Below are positions 1-12,900 of a DNA stretch of 64,000 bases, piece after piece. The stretch is from contig CAJNDS010002069.1 of NCBI GenBank assembly GCA_905221605.1, positions 141,541 through 205,540 on the forward strand, written 5' to 3'. The stretch is from Symbiodinium natans. Taxonomy: Eukaryota; Sar; Dinophyceae; Suessiales; Symbiodiniaceae. The position numbers and the translations under genes were made by a program. Position 1 is the stretch's first letter. Each line of letters starts with the position of its first letter. The notes under the pieces are model-generated. The model was not told where the DNA came from. It saw only the letters and a program-made list of their open reading frames with translations, and made no database searches.

Positions 1-2403
1 GAGGGCATGTGACCAGAAAGCTACCCGGCTGATGCTCATGATGCTCGCCTCCCGCCTCGTCACATCTGAATCACTGGGGCGAGGGGTTTTGCAAGCGTTT
101 GCAGCTTGGGGAGGGCATGTTACCAGAAAGCTACCCGGCTGATGCTCATGATGCTCGCCTCCCGCCTCGTCACATCTGAATCACTGGGGCGAGGGGTTTT
201 GCAAGCGTTTGCAGCTTGGGGAGGGCATGTGACCAGAAAGCTACCCGGCTGATGCTCATGATGCTCGCCTCCTGCCTCGTCACATCTGTGCAATCACTGG
301 GGCGAAGCGTTTTGCAAGCGTTTGCAGCTTGGGGAGGGCATGTGACCAGAAAGCTACCCGGCTGATGCTCATGATGCTCGCCTCCCGCCTCGTCACAACT
401 GGGGCGAAGCGTCTTGCAAGCGTTTGCAGTTTGGGGAGGGCATGTGACCAGAAAGCTACCCGGCTGATGCTCGTGATGCTCGCCTCCCGCCTCGTCACAT
501 CTGTGCAATCACTGGGGGGAAGCGTTTTGCAAGCATTTGCAGCTTGGGGACGTGATGCTCGCCTCCCGCCTCGTCACATCTGTGCAATCACTGGGGTGAA
601 GCGTTTTGCAAGCGTTTGCAGCTTGGGGAGGGCATGTGACCAGAAAGCTACCCGGCTGATGCTCATGATGCTCGCCTCCCGCCTCGCCACATCTGTGCAA
701 TCACTGGGGCTAAGCGTTTTGCAAGCGTTTGTAGCTTGGGGAGGGCATGTGACCAGAAAGCTACCCGGCTGATGCTCATGATGCTCGCCTCCCGCCTCGT
801 CACATCTGCGCAATCACTGGGGCGAAGCGTTTTGCAAGCGTTTGCAGCTTGGGGAGGGCATGTGACCAGAAAGCTACCCGGCTGATTGTCATGATGCTCG
901 CCTCCTGCCTCGTCACATCTGTGCAATCACTGGGGCGAAGCGTCTTGCAAGCGTTTGCAGCTTGGGGAGGGCATGTGACCAGAAAGCTACCCGGCTGATG
1001 CTCATGATGCTCGCCTCCCGCCTCGTCACATCTGAATCACTGGGGCGAGGGGATTTGCAAGCGTTTGCAGCTTGGGGAGGGCATGTGACCAGAAAGCTAC
1101 CCGGCTGATGCTCATGATGCTCGCCTCCCGCCTCGTCACATCTGCGCAATCACTGGGGCGAAGGGTTTGCAAGCGGCTGCAGCTTGGGGAGGGCATGTTA
1201 CCAGAAAGCTTCCCGGCTGATGCTCATGATGCTCGCCTCCCGCCTCGTCACATCTGAATCACTGGGGCGAGGGGTTTTGCAAGCGTTTGCAGCTTGGGGA
1301 GGGCATGTGACCAGAAAGCTACCCGGCTGATGCTCATGATGCTCGCCTCCCCCCTCGTCACATCTGAATCACTGGGGCGAGGGGTTTTGCAAGCGTTTGC
1401 AGCTTGGGGAGGGCATGTGACCAGAAAGCTACCCGGCTGATGCTCATGATGCTCGCCTCCCGCCTCGTCACATCTGAATCACTGGGGCGAGGGGTTTTGC
1501 AGCTTGGGGAGGGCATGTGACCAGAAAGCTACCCGGCTGATGCTCATGATGCTCGCCTCCCGCCTCGTCACATCTGAATCACTGGGGCGAGGGGTTTTGC
1601 AAGCGTTTGCAGATTGGGGAGGGCATGTGACCAGAAAGCTACCCGGCTGATGCTCATGATGCTCGCCTCCCGCCTCGTCACATCTGAATCACTGGGGCGG
1701 GGGTTTTGCAAGCGTTTGCAGCTGGGGAGGGCATTCTTACCAGAAAGCTTCCCGGCTGATGCTCATGATGCTCGCCTCCCGCCTCGTCACATCTGAATCA
1801 CTGGGGCGAGGGTTTTGCAAGCGTTTGCAGCTTGGGGAGGGCATGTGACCAGAAAGCTACCCGGCTGATGCTCATGATGCTCGCCTCCCGCCTCGTCACA
1901 TCTGAATCACTGGGGCGAGGGGTTTTGCAAGCGTTTGCAGCTTGGGGAGGGCATGTTACCAGAAAGCTTCCCGGCTGATGCTCGCCTCCCGCCTCGTCAC
2001 ATCTGAATCACTGGGGCGAGGGGTTTTGCAAGCGTTTGCAGCTTGGGGAGGGCATGTGACCAGAAAGCTACCCGGCTGATGCTCATGATGCTCGCCTCCC
2101 ACCTCGTCACATCTGAATCACTGGGGCGAGGGGTTTTGCAAGCGTTTGCAGCTTGGGGAGGGCATGTTACCAGAAAGCTTCCCGGCTGATGCTCATGATG
2201 CTCGCCTCCCGCCTCGTCACATCTGAATCACTGGGGCGAAGGGTTTTGCAAGCGTTTGCAGCTTGGGGAGGGCATGTGACCAGAAAGCTTCCCGGCTGAT
2301 GCTCATGATGCTCGCCTCCCGCCTCGTCATATCCGCGCAATCAGTGGGGCGAGGGGTTTTGCAAGCGTTTGCAGCTTGGGGAGGGCATGTGACCAGAAAG
2401 CTA
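1..2403. repeat. Satellite array, about 110-bp unit, left block
   Basis: About 22 head-to-tail copies of one unit that opens with GAGGGCATGTGACCAGAAAG and closes with GCAAGCGTTTGCAGCTTGGG. The first unit starts are at 1, 111, 221 and 334, so the period is 110 bp, or 113-114 bp in copies carrying CACATCTGTGCAATCACT in place of CACATCTGAATCACT. The array continues beyond the left window edge. Long open frames on both strands only reflect the absence of stops in the unit; they start and end at arbitrary points and are not called genes. In dynein-gene order this array lies downstream of the last visible exon (about 5.4 kb), so it may sit in the next dynein intron or beyond the gene. Confidence 0.97.
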
Positions 2404-3117
2404 CTGGGTGCCCGCCCTAAGGCGACCCACGAGGGCAAAAGGCGACTCACCCCAAGTAGACGCCCCTGAATGCAAAAGGCAACCCATGCGTGCAAAAGGC
2501 GACCCCAGAAAGCTAATCCCCAGGGAGACGCCCTTACCAGGCTACTACTTTTTGCAACATAGCAACAAACAAGCAAAATGCATGCGAGACCGAGCGCAGA
2601 GTACCGATTCTAAAGGATTTCGGACGACGATGCACCCTGAAACCCCAATGTGACGCCTTGCCAGACTACTTGCGCAACATAGCGAAACACAAAGGGCTGA
2701 GTGTGTCCGTTCCCGACCGAACAGTGCGATGCAAACGGTTTATGATATCAAAAGTCCATTGAACCGGAACCCCGCAAACCTTGCGCGAATTTAAGGGGTG
2801 TGGGGTTCAGTGTCAGAACTATAGACTTTAATGCGGTAGGTTGAGCACAGGGCCTGTGGCAGGTTACGGGAGGGGTGCGGGTTTTACAGCTGCCGTGAGA
2901 CATCCGCCACATGCTGGACAACTGCCTTGTGACACCTACGCGAGACCCCAAAAGATTTGTAGATTAAGGAATGTGTCGGAACAGAAAACTGCAAGGGGAC
3001 GCCCTGGCGGGACGCCCACGTGTCATGAAGATATCTGCGCCATACTAGAAAACTGCAGTGTGACGCCCTGATGAGACGCCTTTTGCCTGCGCGAGACGCC
3101 TTAGGTCAACCACCCAG
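2404..3117. mobile_element. 714-bp TIR element inserted in the satellite (TA target duplication)
   Basis: Satellite copies read AGAAAGCTACCCGGCTG. Here the left flank ends AGAAAGCTA and the right flank restarts TACCCGGCTG, so the insertion duplicated TA. The element begins CTGGGTG and ends CACCCAG. The inner sequence also matches inverted: CCTAAGGCG near the left end and CGCCTTAGG near the right, giving an imperfect inverted repeat of about 23 bp. Inside are many GGCGAC/GACGCC words and two related stretches around 2526-2571 and 2653-2697 (GACGCC, CCAG, CTACT, GCAACATAGC). No frame resembles a transposase, so it is best read as a non-autonomous DNA transposon. TA duplications suggest Tc1/mariner or a relative, but the family is not established. 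Confidence 0.75.
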
Positions 3118-5245
3118 TACCCGGCTGATGCTCATGATGCTCGCCTCCCGCCTCGTCAATCACTGTGGCAAAGGGTCTTGCAAGCGTTTGCAGCTTGGGG
3201 AGGGCATGTGACCAGAAAGCTACCCCGCTGATGCTCATGATGCTCGCCTCCCGCCTCGTCAATCACTGGGGCAAAGGGTCTTGCAAGAGTTTGCAGCATG
3301 TGACCAGAAAGCTACCCCGCTGATGCTCATGATGCTCGCCTCCGGCCTCGTCAATCACTGGGGCGAAGGGTCTTGCAAGCGTTTGCAGCTTGGGGAGGGC
3401 ATGTGACCAGAAAGCTAACCGGCTGATGCTCATGATGCTCGCCTCCCGCCTCGTCAATCACTGGGGCGAAGGGTCTTGCAAGCGTTTGCAGCTTGGGGAG
3501 GGCATGTGACCAGAAAGCTACCCGGCTGATGCTCATGATGCTCGCCTCCCGCCTCGTCACATCTGCGCAATCACTGGGGCGAAGGGCTTTGCAAGTGTTT
3601 GCAGCTTGGGGAGGGCATGTTACCAGAAAGCTACCCGGCTGATGCTCATGATGCTCGCCTCCCGCCTCGTCACATCTGTGCAATCACTGGGGCGAGTGGT
3701 TTTGCAAGCGCTTGAGGGCATGTGACCAGAAAGCTACCCGGCTGATGCTCATGATGCTCGCCTCCCGCCTCGTCACACCTGTGCAATCACTGGGGCGAAG
3801 GGTTTTGCAAGCGTTTGCAGCTTGGGGAGGGCAGGTGACCAGAGAGCTACCGGCTGATGCTCATGATGCTCGCCTCCCGCCTCGTCACACCTGTGCAATC
3901 ACTGGAGCGGGGGGTTTCGCAAGCGTTCGCAGCTTGGGGAGGGCATGTGACCAGAAAGCTACCCGGCTGATGCTCATGATGTTCGCCTCCCGCCTCGTCA
4001 CATCTGTGCAATCACTGGGGCAAAGGGTTTTGCAAGCGTTTGCAGCTTGGGGAGGGCACGTGACCAGAAAGCTACCGGCTGATGCTCATGATGCTCGCCT
4101 CCCGCCTCGTCACATCTGTGCAATCACTGGGGCAAGGGGTTTTGCAAGCGTTCGCAGCTTGAGGAGGGCATGTGACCAGAAAGCTACCGGCTGATGCTCA
4201 TGATGCTCGCCTCCCGCCTCGTCACATCTGTGCAATCACTGGGGCGAGTGGTTTTGCAAGCGCTTGAGGGCATGTGACCAGAAAGCTACCCGGCTGATGC
4301 TCATGATGCTCGCCTCCCGCCTCGTCACATCTGTGCAATCACTGGAGCGAGGGGTTTTGCAAGCGTTCGCAGCTTGGGGAGGGCATGTGACCAGAAAGCT
4401 ACCGGCTGATGCTCATGATGCTCGCCTCCCGCCTCGTCACATCTGTGCAATCGCTGGGGCGAGGGGTTTTGCAAGCGTTTGAGGGCATGTGACCAGAAAG
4501 CTACCCGGCTGATGCTCATGATGCTCGCCTCCCGCCTCGTCACATCTGTGCAATCACTGGGGCGAGGGGTTTTGCAAGCGTTCGCAGCTTGGGGAGGGCA
4601 TGTGACCAGAAAGCTACCCGGCTGATGCTCATGATGCTCGCCTCCCGCCTCGTCACATCTGTGCAATCACTGGGGCGAGTGGTTTTGCAAGCGCTTGACG
4701 GCAATGTGACCAGAAAGCTACCCGGCCCTCCCGCCTCGTCACATCTGTGCAATCACTGGGGCGAGGGGTTTTGCCAAGCGTTCGCAGCTTGGGGAGGGCA
4801 TGTGACCAGAAAGCTACCCGGCTGATGCTCATGATGCTCGCCTCCCGCCTCGTCACATCTGTGCAATCACTGGGGCGAGTGGTTTTGCAAGCGCTTGACG
4901 GCAATGTGACCAGAAAGCTACCCGGCCCTCCCGCCTCGTCACATCTGTGCAATCACTGGAGCGAGGGGTTTTGCCAAGCGTTCGCAGCTTGGGGAGGGCA
5001 TGTGACCAGAAAGCTACCGGCTGATGCTCATGATGCTCGCCTCCCGCCTCGTCACATCTGTGCAATCACTGGGGCGAGGGGTTTTGCAAGCGTTCGCAGC
5101 TTGGGGAGGCATGTGAGCAGAAAGCTACCGGCTGATGCTCATGATGCTCGCCTCCCGCCTCGTCACATCTGTGCAATCACTGGGGCGAGGGGTTTTGCAA
5201 GCGTTTGAGGGCATGTGACCAGAAAGCTACCCGGCGGAGGGCATG
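3118..5245. repeat. Satellite array, right block
   Basis: About 19 further copies of the same unit on the other side of the inserted element. This block is more divergent: several copies lose part of the unit (for example GCTACCCGGCCCTCCCGCCTCG near 4716 and 4918, which skips CTGATGCTCATGATGCTCG), others lack the GCAGCTTGGG end. The two shortened copies and their neighbours form a higher-order repeat of about 200 bp (roughly 4590-4790 and 4795-5000). The array decays at about 5245 into unique sequence just before the most C-terminal dynein exons visible. Confidence 0.95.
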
Positions 5246-5419
5246 TGACAGCCCGAGCGACGTGAGCGCCGATGCAACACAGCAGCTTTGGCAAGTATTG
5301 GGAAGCCGCGCAAGGCGAGCAAAGAGGCCTCCTGCAGAATTTGCGACAATCGCTCCATGTCCTGCCGGCACTACGCAGAAAATGCGCTTTTCAGTGTTCG
5401 ACGAGATTTGGATTGGCAT

Positions 5420-6925
5420 TTGCCGCATGATGGAGGGCCTTGATCTTGTCATACACACCACCATCGTCCATGTTCTGATGTCCCTGCCATGTTCCACTAT
5501 AGCACTGGAGTCACTAGAGCTGGTGCCGAATACAAGGGCACGCACAAAGCAGTCAGGCTGGCTCGCGAGAAGGGCGCAAACACGATGGGCTCAGGATTCT
5601 TCTCCTTGCGCTTCATGGAGTTTCTACGTGGAATGCACGGTGCATAGTGGCAGAAAGGCGAGCTGCCTGGAAGTACTTCTGCAGGTTGTGCTTCGAAAAC
5701 ATCTGCTTCGCGATCTTCTCCGTAAGCTGTCGCAGCCTTGCAGTCAGGACGACTCGCCATGAGAGCGCCACATCCAGTTTACGATCTTCGGTTTTGCATC
5801 GCAAGTCGCACGGGTCCCATGTTGCATAAGCTCCGTCAAGCCCTGGAACCGGAATCTGCGTCTGTGAGCCGGCCGGATCTAAGCCTATGTAGCATTGTCC
5901 TTTCAAGATGACCTTACCATACACCAAACTCTGACGTTCGATCCTCAACCCCCAAATACCTGAAGCGCCAGTTGTCTGAGTCTTCGGCTTCCTGAGGTCG
6001 GCCATGGACACCAGACGATCGCCGTAGATGCGCTCGCTTTCGTGAATCCTAGCAGTGTCGTGTGTTTAGAGGTTGAGGGTCTTAAGGGCAATGTTTAGGG
6101 TTCCGGGTCCATGCAATGTGTGGCCTCAACGGCCCATAACATTCTGAACTGCCATGTCACGAACCCAGCTTGGGCCCTGTCCACAAGAGAACAAGCTTCT
6201 CCGCATCCATGAACTCGCTTGGCTTCGACTGCCAGCATTCTGTAATGCAGCAGCTGTAAGCTAATTCATGTGGGCTAATGTGGGGGTTCATAAGCAAGCA
6301 ATCCTCCTAGGCACTCTCACACCTTGAGGAGGCCGGAGAAGACGCCACTCATGTGGCGGATATTGAACCTTAGGGTACAACTCTGCGGCAAGCCATGCCT
6401 ATGAAGCCATACTAAAATTGCGAGTCCGTCACACACCACTGGCCAGTCACTCTGTTGCTCTTGCACTCAGATTGAAGCTCGTAGTGCATGTTCTGCGCAG
6501 TCTTCCTGAAAGTGGCGCTGACCTGTCAGCCATGAGGCTCGAAAATGCCCCAGGCGCATACCACTATCTACCACTGCACCCTAAACCCTAAACCCTAAAC
6601 CCTAAACCCTAAACCCTAAACCCTAAACCCCATGCCTGGGTGTGGAAGTTGAGGGCAGCTTTGATGACCCAGTTTGAGATCTCCTGCACCGGCACCTTGG
6701 ACCAGGACTCTTGGCCATTAAATGGGCATGTCCCAACATAGGGGGTACCCCTACTATACCCCAAAAAACACTACAAACCTTATAATAGGAACCCCCGAAC
6801 AGATTACCCCTATTTTTCGGAAACCCCCACATGTAATCACTAGGGGGTCTTCTGGCGGGCCTTGAAGGAGAGCGTGTCGAAGTGGCCTTTCATGAAGGTG
6901 GAGTAGATCAAGTTCAAGGCATTCC
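5420..6925 (-). CDS. Dynein heavy chain exons: end of AAA3 and link to AAA4
   Basis: Exons: 6925-6855 ([19 protein letters not shown]), 6526-6470 ([16 protein letters not shown]), 6365-6316 ([15 protein letters not shown]), 6235-6183 ([14 protein letters not shown]), 6044-5990 ([18 protein letters not shown]), 5723-5660 ([19 protein letters not shown]), 5595-5560 ([10 protein letters not shown]) and 5475-5435 ([13 protein letters not shown]). They correspond to IY...L..., T..K.HY.FNLRD.S.VFQGL, LW.HE..RV..DRL, K.YF, PL.F..F and the YD.I block just before AAA4. The last two exons are short and less certain. Below 5400 only satellite is seen. Confidence 0.9.
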
Positions 6926-9900
6926 TCAACCCACCGGGCGGCACATTGCATTGCATTGCATTGCCAGTGCGGGAATTGATCATCAAGCGGAGGTGTGCCA
7001 GTCTACGTGCCCTGGCACTCTCGATGCTCGTGAGAATTTTGAGACTTCTCAGTCCGTGGCTGTTCTGGGAATTGAACGGAGCTGGTCCTCACGGACACGA
7101 AAAAACCATGAGCATGAAGGAGGTTTTCGGATGGACCCCAGATCGGGACACACTGGGCCTTAAGGCTCCAGAGCTCTAAACGGTCCCAAGACATTGAAGA
7201 CTTTCTGAACAAGAACCATCAAGAGATCTCCAGCAGAGCTCGTATGCAGGTGCCGCAGTTCAGAAGGCCAAACGGCAACAAGTGTATCCAGCACGGCACA
7301 GCACACATCATTCCCGTCCAGAAATGACGCTGAAGACGCGGATTCACAGTGAAAGAACCAGCCGTTGGGTTCATGCAGCAGAGGTACCTGCCAGGACATC
7401 TGTGTTAGAGTTGTTGCTCAGGAAGAGTCCCATGCGGGCAGCAGGATTCCTGCATAGAAGGCACGCAGATGCGTCTGGCCAACTTTAAACAGGATTTCGG
7501 TTGCTCGTTGTGCAAAAGGTGTGCGGGTCGATGGGATCCGGCGGGCCGTTGCAAGTTTAGCTTTAGAATGCTCTGCGACTGTTACCTTGAGACGCGAGTA
7601 CCTTGCATGCGCAGTGTTCTTGCAGTGCTACCGCACAGGTCACTGCGTGCCACCAATGTCTTTGACTTGGATCTTGACCCGGTCATACCAGTGGCTGTAG
7701 TCCTGTGAGACCGGATGGGGTATGATGTGGCAGCCAGTACGCAGCTAAAGAGTCCCAGCATGCTTCGGAACCTCGAATGTTCCCCTGTCACAATGACAAC
7801 CACTTGGCCCTGGGGGGGCAGGGGGTGGGGGTGTATTAAAACAACAAACAAACTTATAGCTTACAGGCTGCTAGAGAAAGAATGCTTCACAGCACATTCC
7901 CTCAAATCAAGGGGCGTGGGGCCGGAGATCTTCGACTCTTCGACTCCCTCCCCAGTTCTTCTCCTGCTTCTGCTTAATCAGCTCGATTGCAGACTGCGTG
8001 TTGTACTTGTCCAGGGCCGGCCTTGGTGTGCAGCAAACCCTGATCTGCAACTCCTAAAAAAACCTGGCCTCGGTGGGAGCCCGGCATGTTCAGATCATCA
8101 ATGAAGTAGATCAGCTGAAGCTTGCCAGGAGGAGCATACAGCTTTCCGGCCTCCAGGAGCGATGCTTTGCTTCATAGTAGCTTCATTCTCAAGATCTCGG
8201 CTTTGCTGTGGATGGATGTGCAAAGCGCATACTTCTCTGTTGTGGCGCCTTCTTCTCAAGCGGAATCTCCATCATCGTTTGAAGCATGGTGGAGTCCGTG
8301 TAGTAGCTCCTGGGCGGGAGGGGGAAGAGGCTGCTTCCTTACAGGTGCAGCCCAATGCTGCTGAACCACATGTTCATCTTGTAGCCCATGAAGACCTTCG
8401 CAACCACTTGCAGTTCATGCAGCAAGGTTCTTGTGATCTGCACATACGGTCAACAGGTGAGAACACAGCTGACAGACGTGACAATGGTCTGGCCGAGCCT
8501 CATGATCCAGCCGCTTCAACAGACCAGTGCAGGACTGCGTCTTGCCTTCCCATCCAATGCAAGGAGGTTTGGGTATCGGTACATCACCCGGTTCCTAGTC
8601 TACTGCATGCTAGACGCTAGCCTTGCACCCTCACACTTGGCATACATTGCACGAGCAAAGGCATCGAGTCCAGCCAAGCAAGCTGCATGTTCCTGAGTCA
8701 TACCAGAACAGAAATTCTGAGCAGGATGCCGCAGCCAGCGAGACCAATAAGCATCACCGGATGGTTCACCTAGCAGGTGCAGGTTTGGGGTTTAGGGCTT
8801 GGTTTAGTTTAGGGCACTATGCCATTGCATCCACTCCATACATCATTTCCGTCCGGTTGCCTCAATCAATGCTTTCATGAAGTAGTCCAGGCAGACCGTT
8901 TCCGTAGTCGGCCTGAGACACAGACTGCAAAGGATTCGCATCCACGTGGGTAATATTATGTGTATATATATATATATACATTACATACATTAATAATAAA
9001 CATCAGAATAATAATAATTATAATTATAATACCCTGAAAGCTCACATCTGAGAAGCAGACACAGTGACCTCCCCCATGGGAGTTGTGCTTCGGTACCTTG
9101 CACAACACTGGCGCACTTAGCCAGTCACTGTACCACCATGCATGCGTTTCGCATTCGCTTGAGTGGCTTATTTCTATTCGTCTAGCTGTTTACTGTTTCC
9201 CTATTGTCGTATTCACTATTTTTGGTTTACAGCTACTTGCATATATTCTAATTTTCCATTATCGGTTTATTTGTTGTCCATTTAATTACTCATGCATATA
9301 ATATATGAGCATATACAAATTTGCCGAATCATCTACGTGTCCCTATATTTCTATTTCCACTACCAGTTCTACCTCTTCTTATATTTACTGGCGCACTGCA
9401 GGGGCTCGACGAGGCTGCCCCACTCCTCCAGCCTTTGACAGATAGGGGGCGGCGAACAGGATATGCAGCTCTCCAGCAGCAAAGCTCTTGAAGCCTCGAA
9501 TCCCGGACATACAAGTCAAACACGAGCCCCTTCGTCGGGTACCTGGCCGATTGCGTTGCACCAGTTTGCTGCACAGCTGTTGCAGCACAGCTCTGGCAAA
9601 AGAAGCCCAGGCACTTGATGGTCTTCATCTCGTTCTTCCACCAGGTGCTGAAAGCCTTCCGGTAGTCGATTCCATCAACCTCAGGTGCTTGGCTCTTCTG
9701 CGAGCATCCCTGCAGAAGCATCAGCTCTTGGGCTCACGCTTCGGCAAGACTGCTGCCGGTGGCAAAGATGGTGCAGAAGACGAACCAAGCCTCCACGGCC
9801 TCTGCAAAGAAAGGGCTGAGGTTCGGAAGTTCCAGGTTTCCGGGATGAAGTCTAAGGCCACCTTTGGCAGGAATGCAAGAGGAGAGCTGTACCCCAAAGA

Positions 9901-12900
9901 GTGTTTATTCCAGAAAGGCACTTCTCCCCAAACAGCGCCAGGTCAACTTCCGCTTCTGCCTCCAGATTGTGGGAGGGCAGGCGGGCATCCAGCAGGCTGC
10001 ACAGCGCGGAGATCAGGGCAACCTCCACGTAGGGAACCTGCCCACAGGAACCCCGGAACGGTTCTTGCAAAATATGATTATCGGCTATCAGTGCTAGGTC
10101 TGGGCGACGCAGGTTCTACGCCGCGGCTGGGCTGGTGGGCTCATCCCTGCACAGTTCTTCAGAGCCATCATGTGCCTGAATCTTGGCAGACTTGCGTATC
10201 CAGGCAAGGGTAGTGGAGCAGTACTTGTCGAAGAGGAGTGCAAGCTGCTCCTGCACGTGCTCTCCGCTCATGCGAGAACTTATGCTAGCTGCTTGCTAGA
10301 AGTACTTGCGGTGCCTTGAAGGGTTCTGGATATGCACACTTCTTGATCCAAGAATTCACATAGCATTGCCACTGGACGCCCTCTTTGTCCGACATGCACA
10401 CCTCGGCTCTTGCTCCCTGTAGTTGCCAATCCAGCAAGATGACACCTAGCTTGTGAAGCACAACATCCGCCCCCGGTATGGCTCATGTCGGTACCCGAGG
10501 GCATCCCGGGCTGAACTTCAGGTTAAATATTCCTGTAGCAGTTTGTAGGCGTGCGAGTGGAAATTCTAGAAGACCAGACGGATACCAAGGTTGCATCCTG
10601 GAAACCTTTCTGACAATGATACCATGAACTAGACACGCCGATTTAAACTTCAAGGAGCAAGTGAGTATTGCTAGCGATGCAATGCCCAGCTATATGCCCC
10701 TTGAGTACCTCTTGATGGCATGAAACCACGCAGCACAGGACGAGTAAGCTATTCTCCGTTAACTTAATGCCGTTCGACCATCCTTCGGCCGTCATCGAAG
10801 GCATTTCGCGTACGCCAGGCTATCACACAAGCAGCTGGAGGCTTGGCTCACGGCTATGCCGGCTCTCGTTGCTGTGGCAGGGGTTGCATAATTCAGGTCC
10901 CGAATCTCGAAGATCATCTTCATATGCATCTGGCGTCACACGCCCAGCAAAGTGGTCTGCCAACATTGACATGAACCGCCTTGAGCGGAATTCGCTCGTT
11001 CGAGGGGAGAGTTAGGAGCCTTGCAGCAGCATCAGCACTACAGTCACTCCGACACCAAAAGATGATCCAGGCCTGCTATCATCCATGACCTAAGCATCGC
11101 TCCTCTGCATCTCACAAAGTCCAAGCGAGCCAAAGTAGCTCTGCCAAGGCTGCGGCGCTGTTCATGGATTCAATCCAGTTAGCATCCAAGTCACCGTCCA
11201 GCATGATCCATTTCGGGTGAGTATCTGGAACCAGCCTGGCAGGCTGATGCTGCTCCTCCCCATCAGGCAAGAGGATGTCAACAGCAGAGCTTCCACATGC
11301 AAAGCTGGCCCCAGGTCGCGCATGGTCTTGGAGAGGATGCCGTCTTTCCACTCGCGCGTGTACTCAGCACCATCGGCAAGATATGTTGAGGCTTTACTAT
11401 GCTACTGACTACTGTACTTGTAGATGGACTTGCTCTGTCGAGGCAGCGGCCATGTTCACACTTCCGTAAAGCTCGTTGGTGGTGATGGCTTTCGGGCTGA
11501 AGTCCACGACGGTGGTCTTGTCACCTCAGACGGCGGCTAACAGGGTGGTGTGGAGGATTGATATGACCGCTTTTGCGGCTCCAGTGAAAACCTTCGAGGG
11601 TTTTGCAATACATGCATGCTAAGCTCACCGCCGACCCGAGTCTTTGCATTCTTCAGGACTTTCCAGAGGAATGACTTGAAGCTACCGGGATTGCCTCAAA
11701 GATTCGTGGCGTGACCATGGAAGCAAGATAGGCCAAAGCACCAAGTCATCAGCTACCCTGGCACGATCTGGTCGCGAAGGCAAGGAAGAGCTGCTGTGAT
11801 GCTCAGGGCCACACCCATCAAAAAGACGGAGTGCCGAATCTCCAAGAGTTCGATAAGCTGGGAGATCTTCAGAAGCAGATACCTGGATAGCATTCCATCA
11901 CCCAGATCCGGGTGTCATTAGTGAGACGTACTTATTTGCCTATTAACTCAGGCACTCACCCATCAGGATCGTTGGTGTAGCCGAAGTCACTCTCCATCAC
12001 CTGCGCAGAGCCGGAGTAGCGATGTTCGACACTCAGCTTCCACATCCTGCCTCCACACAGACCTGTTCGAAGTCGTAGTCTCGTGCCCGCGGAACCTGCC
12101 CGTCGCACACACTAAGCTTCCGAATGACGGCGCGACCGACATGCATTCGTTGAAGCACAGGTGCCTGCACTCCGGGGAAAAGGTCTGCCAGCAAGCCCAT
12201 GAAAATCTTGAGGTCGTCTCCCTGAACGGCACCATGCAAGTCATTCGGCCAGCACGACCGTCACAACTTCTTCTCTGCTCACAGGACCTAATCGCTAGGT
12301 AGCCTCATGTAGGCTGTCACTACTAGAAGTGGTTCGCCTTGTAGTCGCAACCCTGCAATCCCCATTACTATCCCCCTTCAAGAGCGCAGTGAGGTTGTTG
12401 AGGCTTAGGTTACGCGGAGAGCTTCGACAAGAAGCTCAGAAAGCCATCGAGCTGAGCCTGGTACGTGTGCTAAACACAGTTTCGAGGCAACCTAATTACC
12501 TTAGACAGATGGGATTCCTTTAATCGCTCTTCCGGAATCAGTAGCTGACAATCTGTATCACGACTCAGGGCCTCGATCTTAGCCACGTTGGTGTCCCGAA
12601 GAGACCTGGCACCAGCGGACTTGAACGAGAGGCATCTGCGAGGCATGTGCATGGTTATGTGGGCAGCCGGTTCCATACGAACGCTATCTCGACTGTACAA
12701 GGCATGTTGCAACGAAAACGCCTCAGCTTCATTAACTACGACTTTGTGCGAGTCGATGCGACTCTGCACTGGAAAAGGATCTACTGTGCACATATTCAAC
12801 ATTATTCAACATTCAACGTGCCCAGGATGAACTGGACAAGCGCACTTCAGGTCGGGAAATGCGCAGACCGATGGCCCCCCCACATCTTCACATCCAGGAT

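Noticed and set aside
170-5208. Many open frames of 60-160 codons on both strands within 1-5208 (for example ACDQKATRLMLMMLASRL and its opposite-strand partner)
   Set aside because: They repeat with the satellite unit, exist on both strands at once and start or stop wherever a unit varies. This is repeat sequence without stops, not a protein family.
1-5245. CRISPR-like array of repeats and spacers
   Set aside because: The whole unit is repeated, with no variable spacers of constant length, and the context is a eukaryotic nuclear genome.
9488-10213. 241-codon plus-strand frame
   Set aside because: Shadow of dynein exons on the minus strand ([34 protein letters not shown]), which match the family in order.
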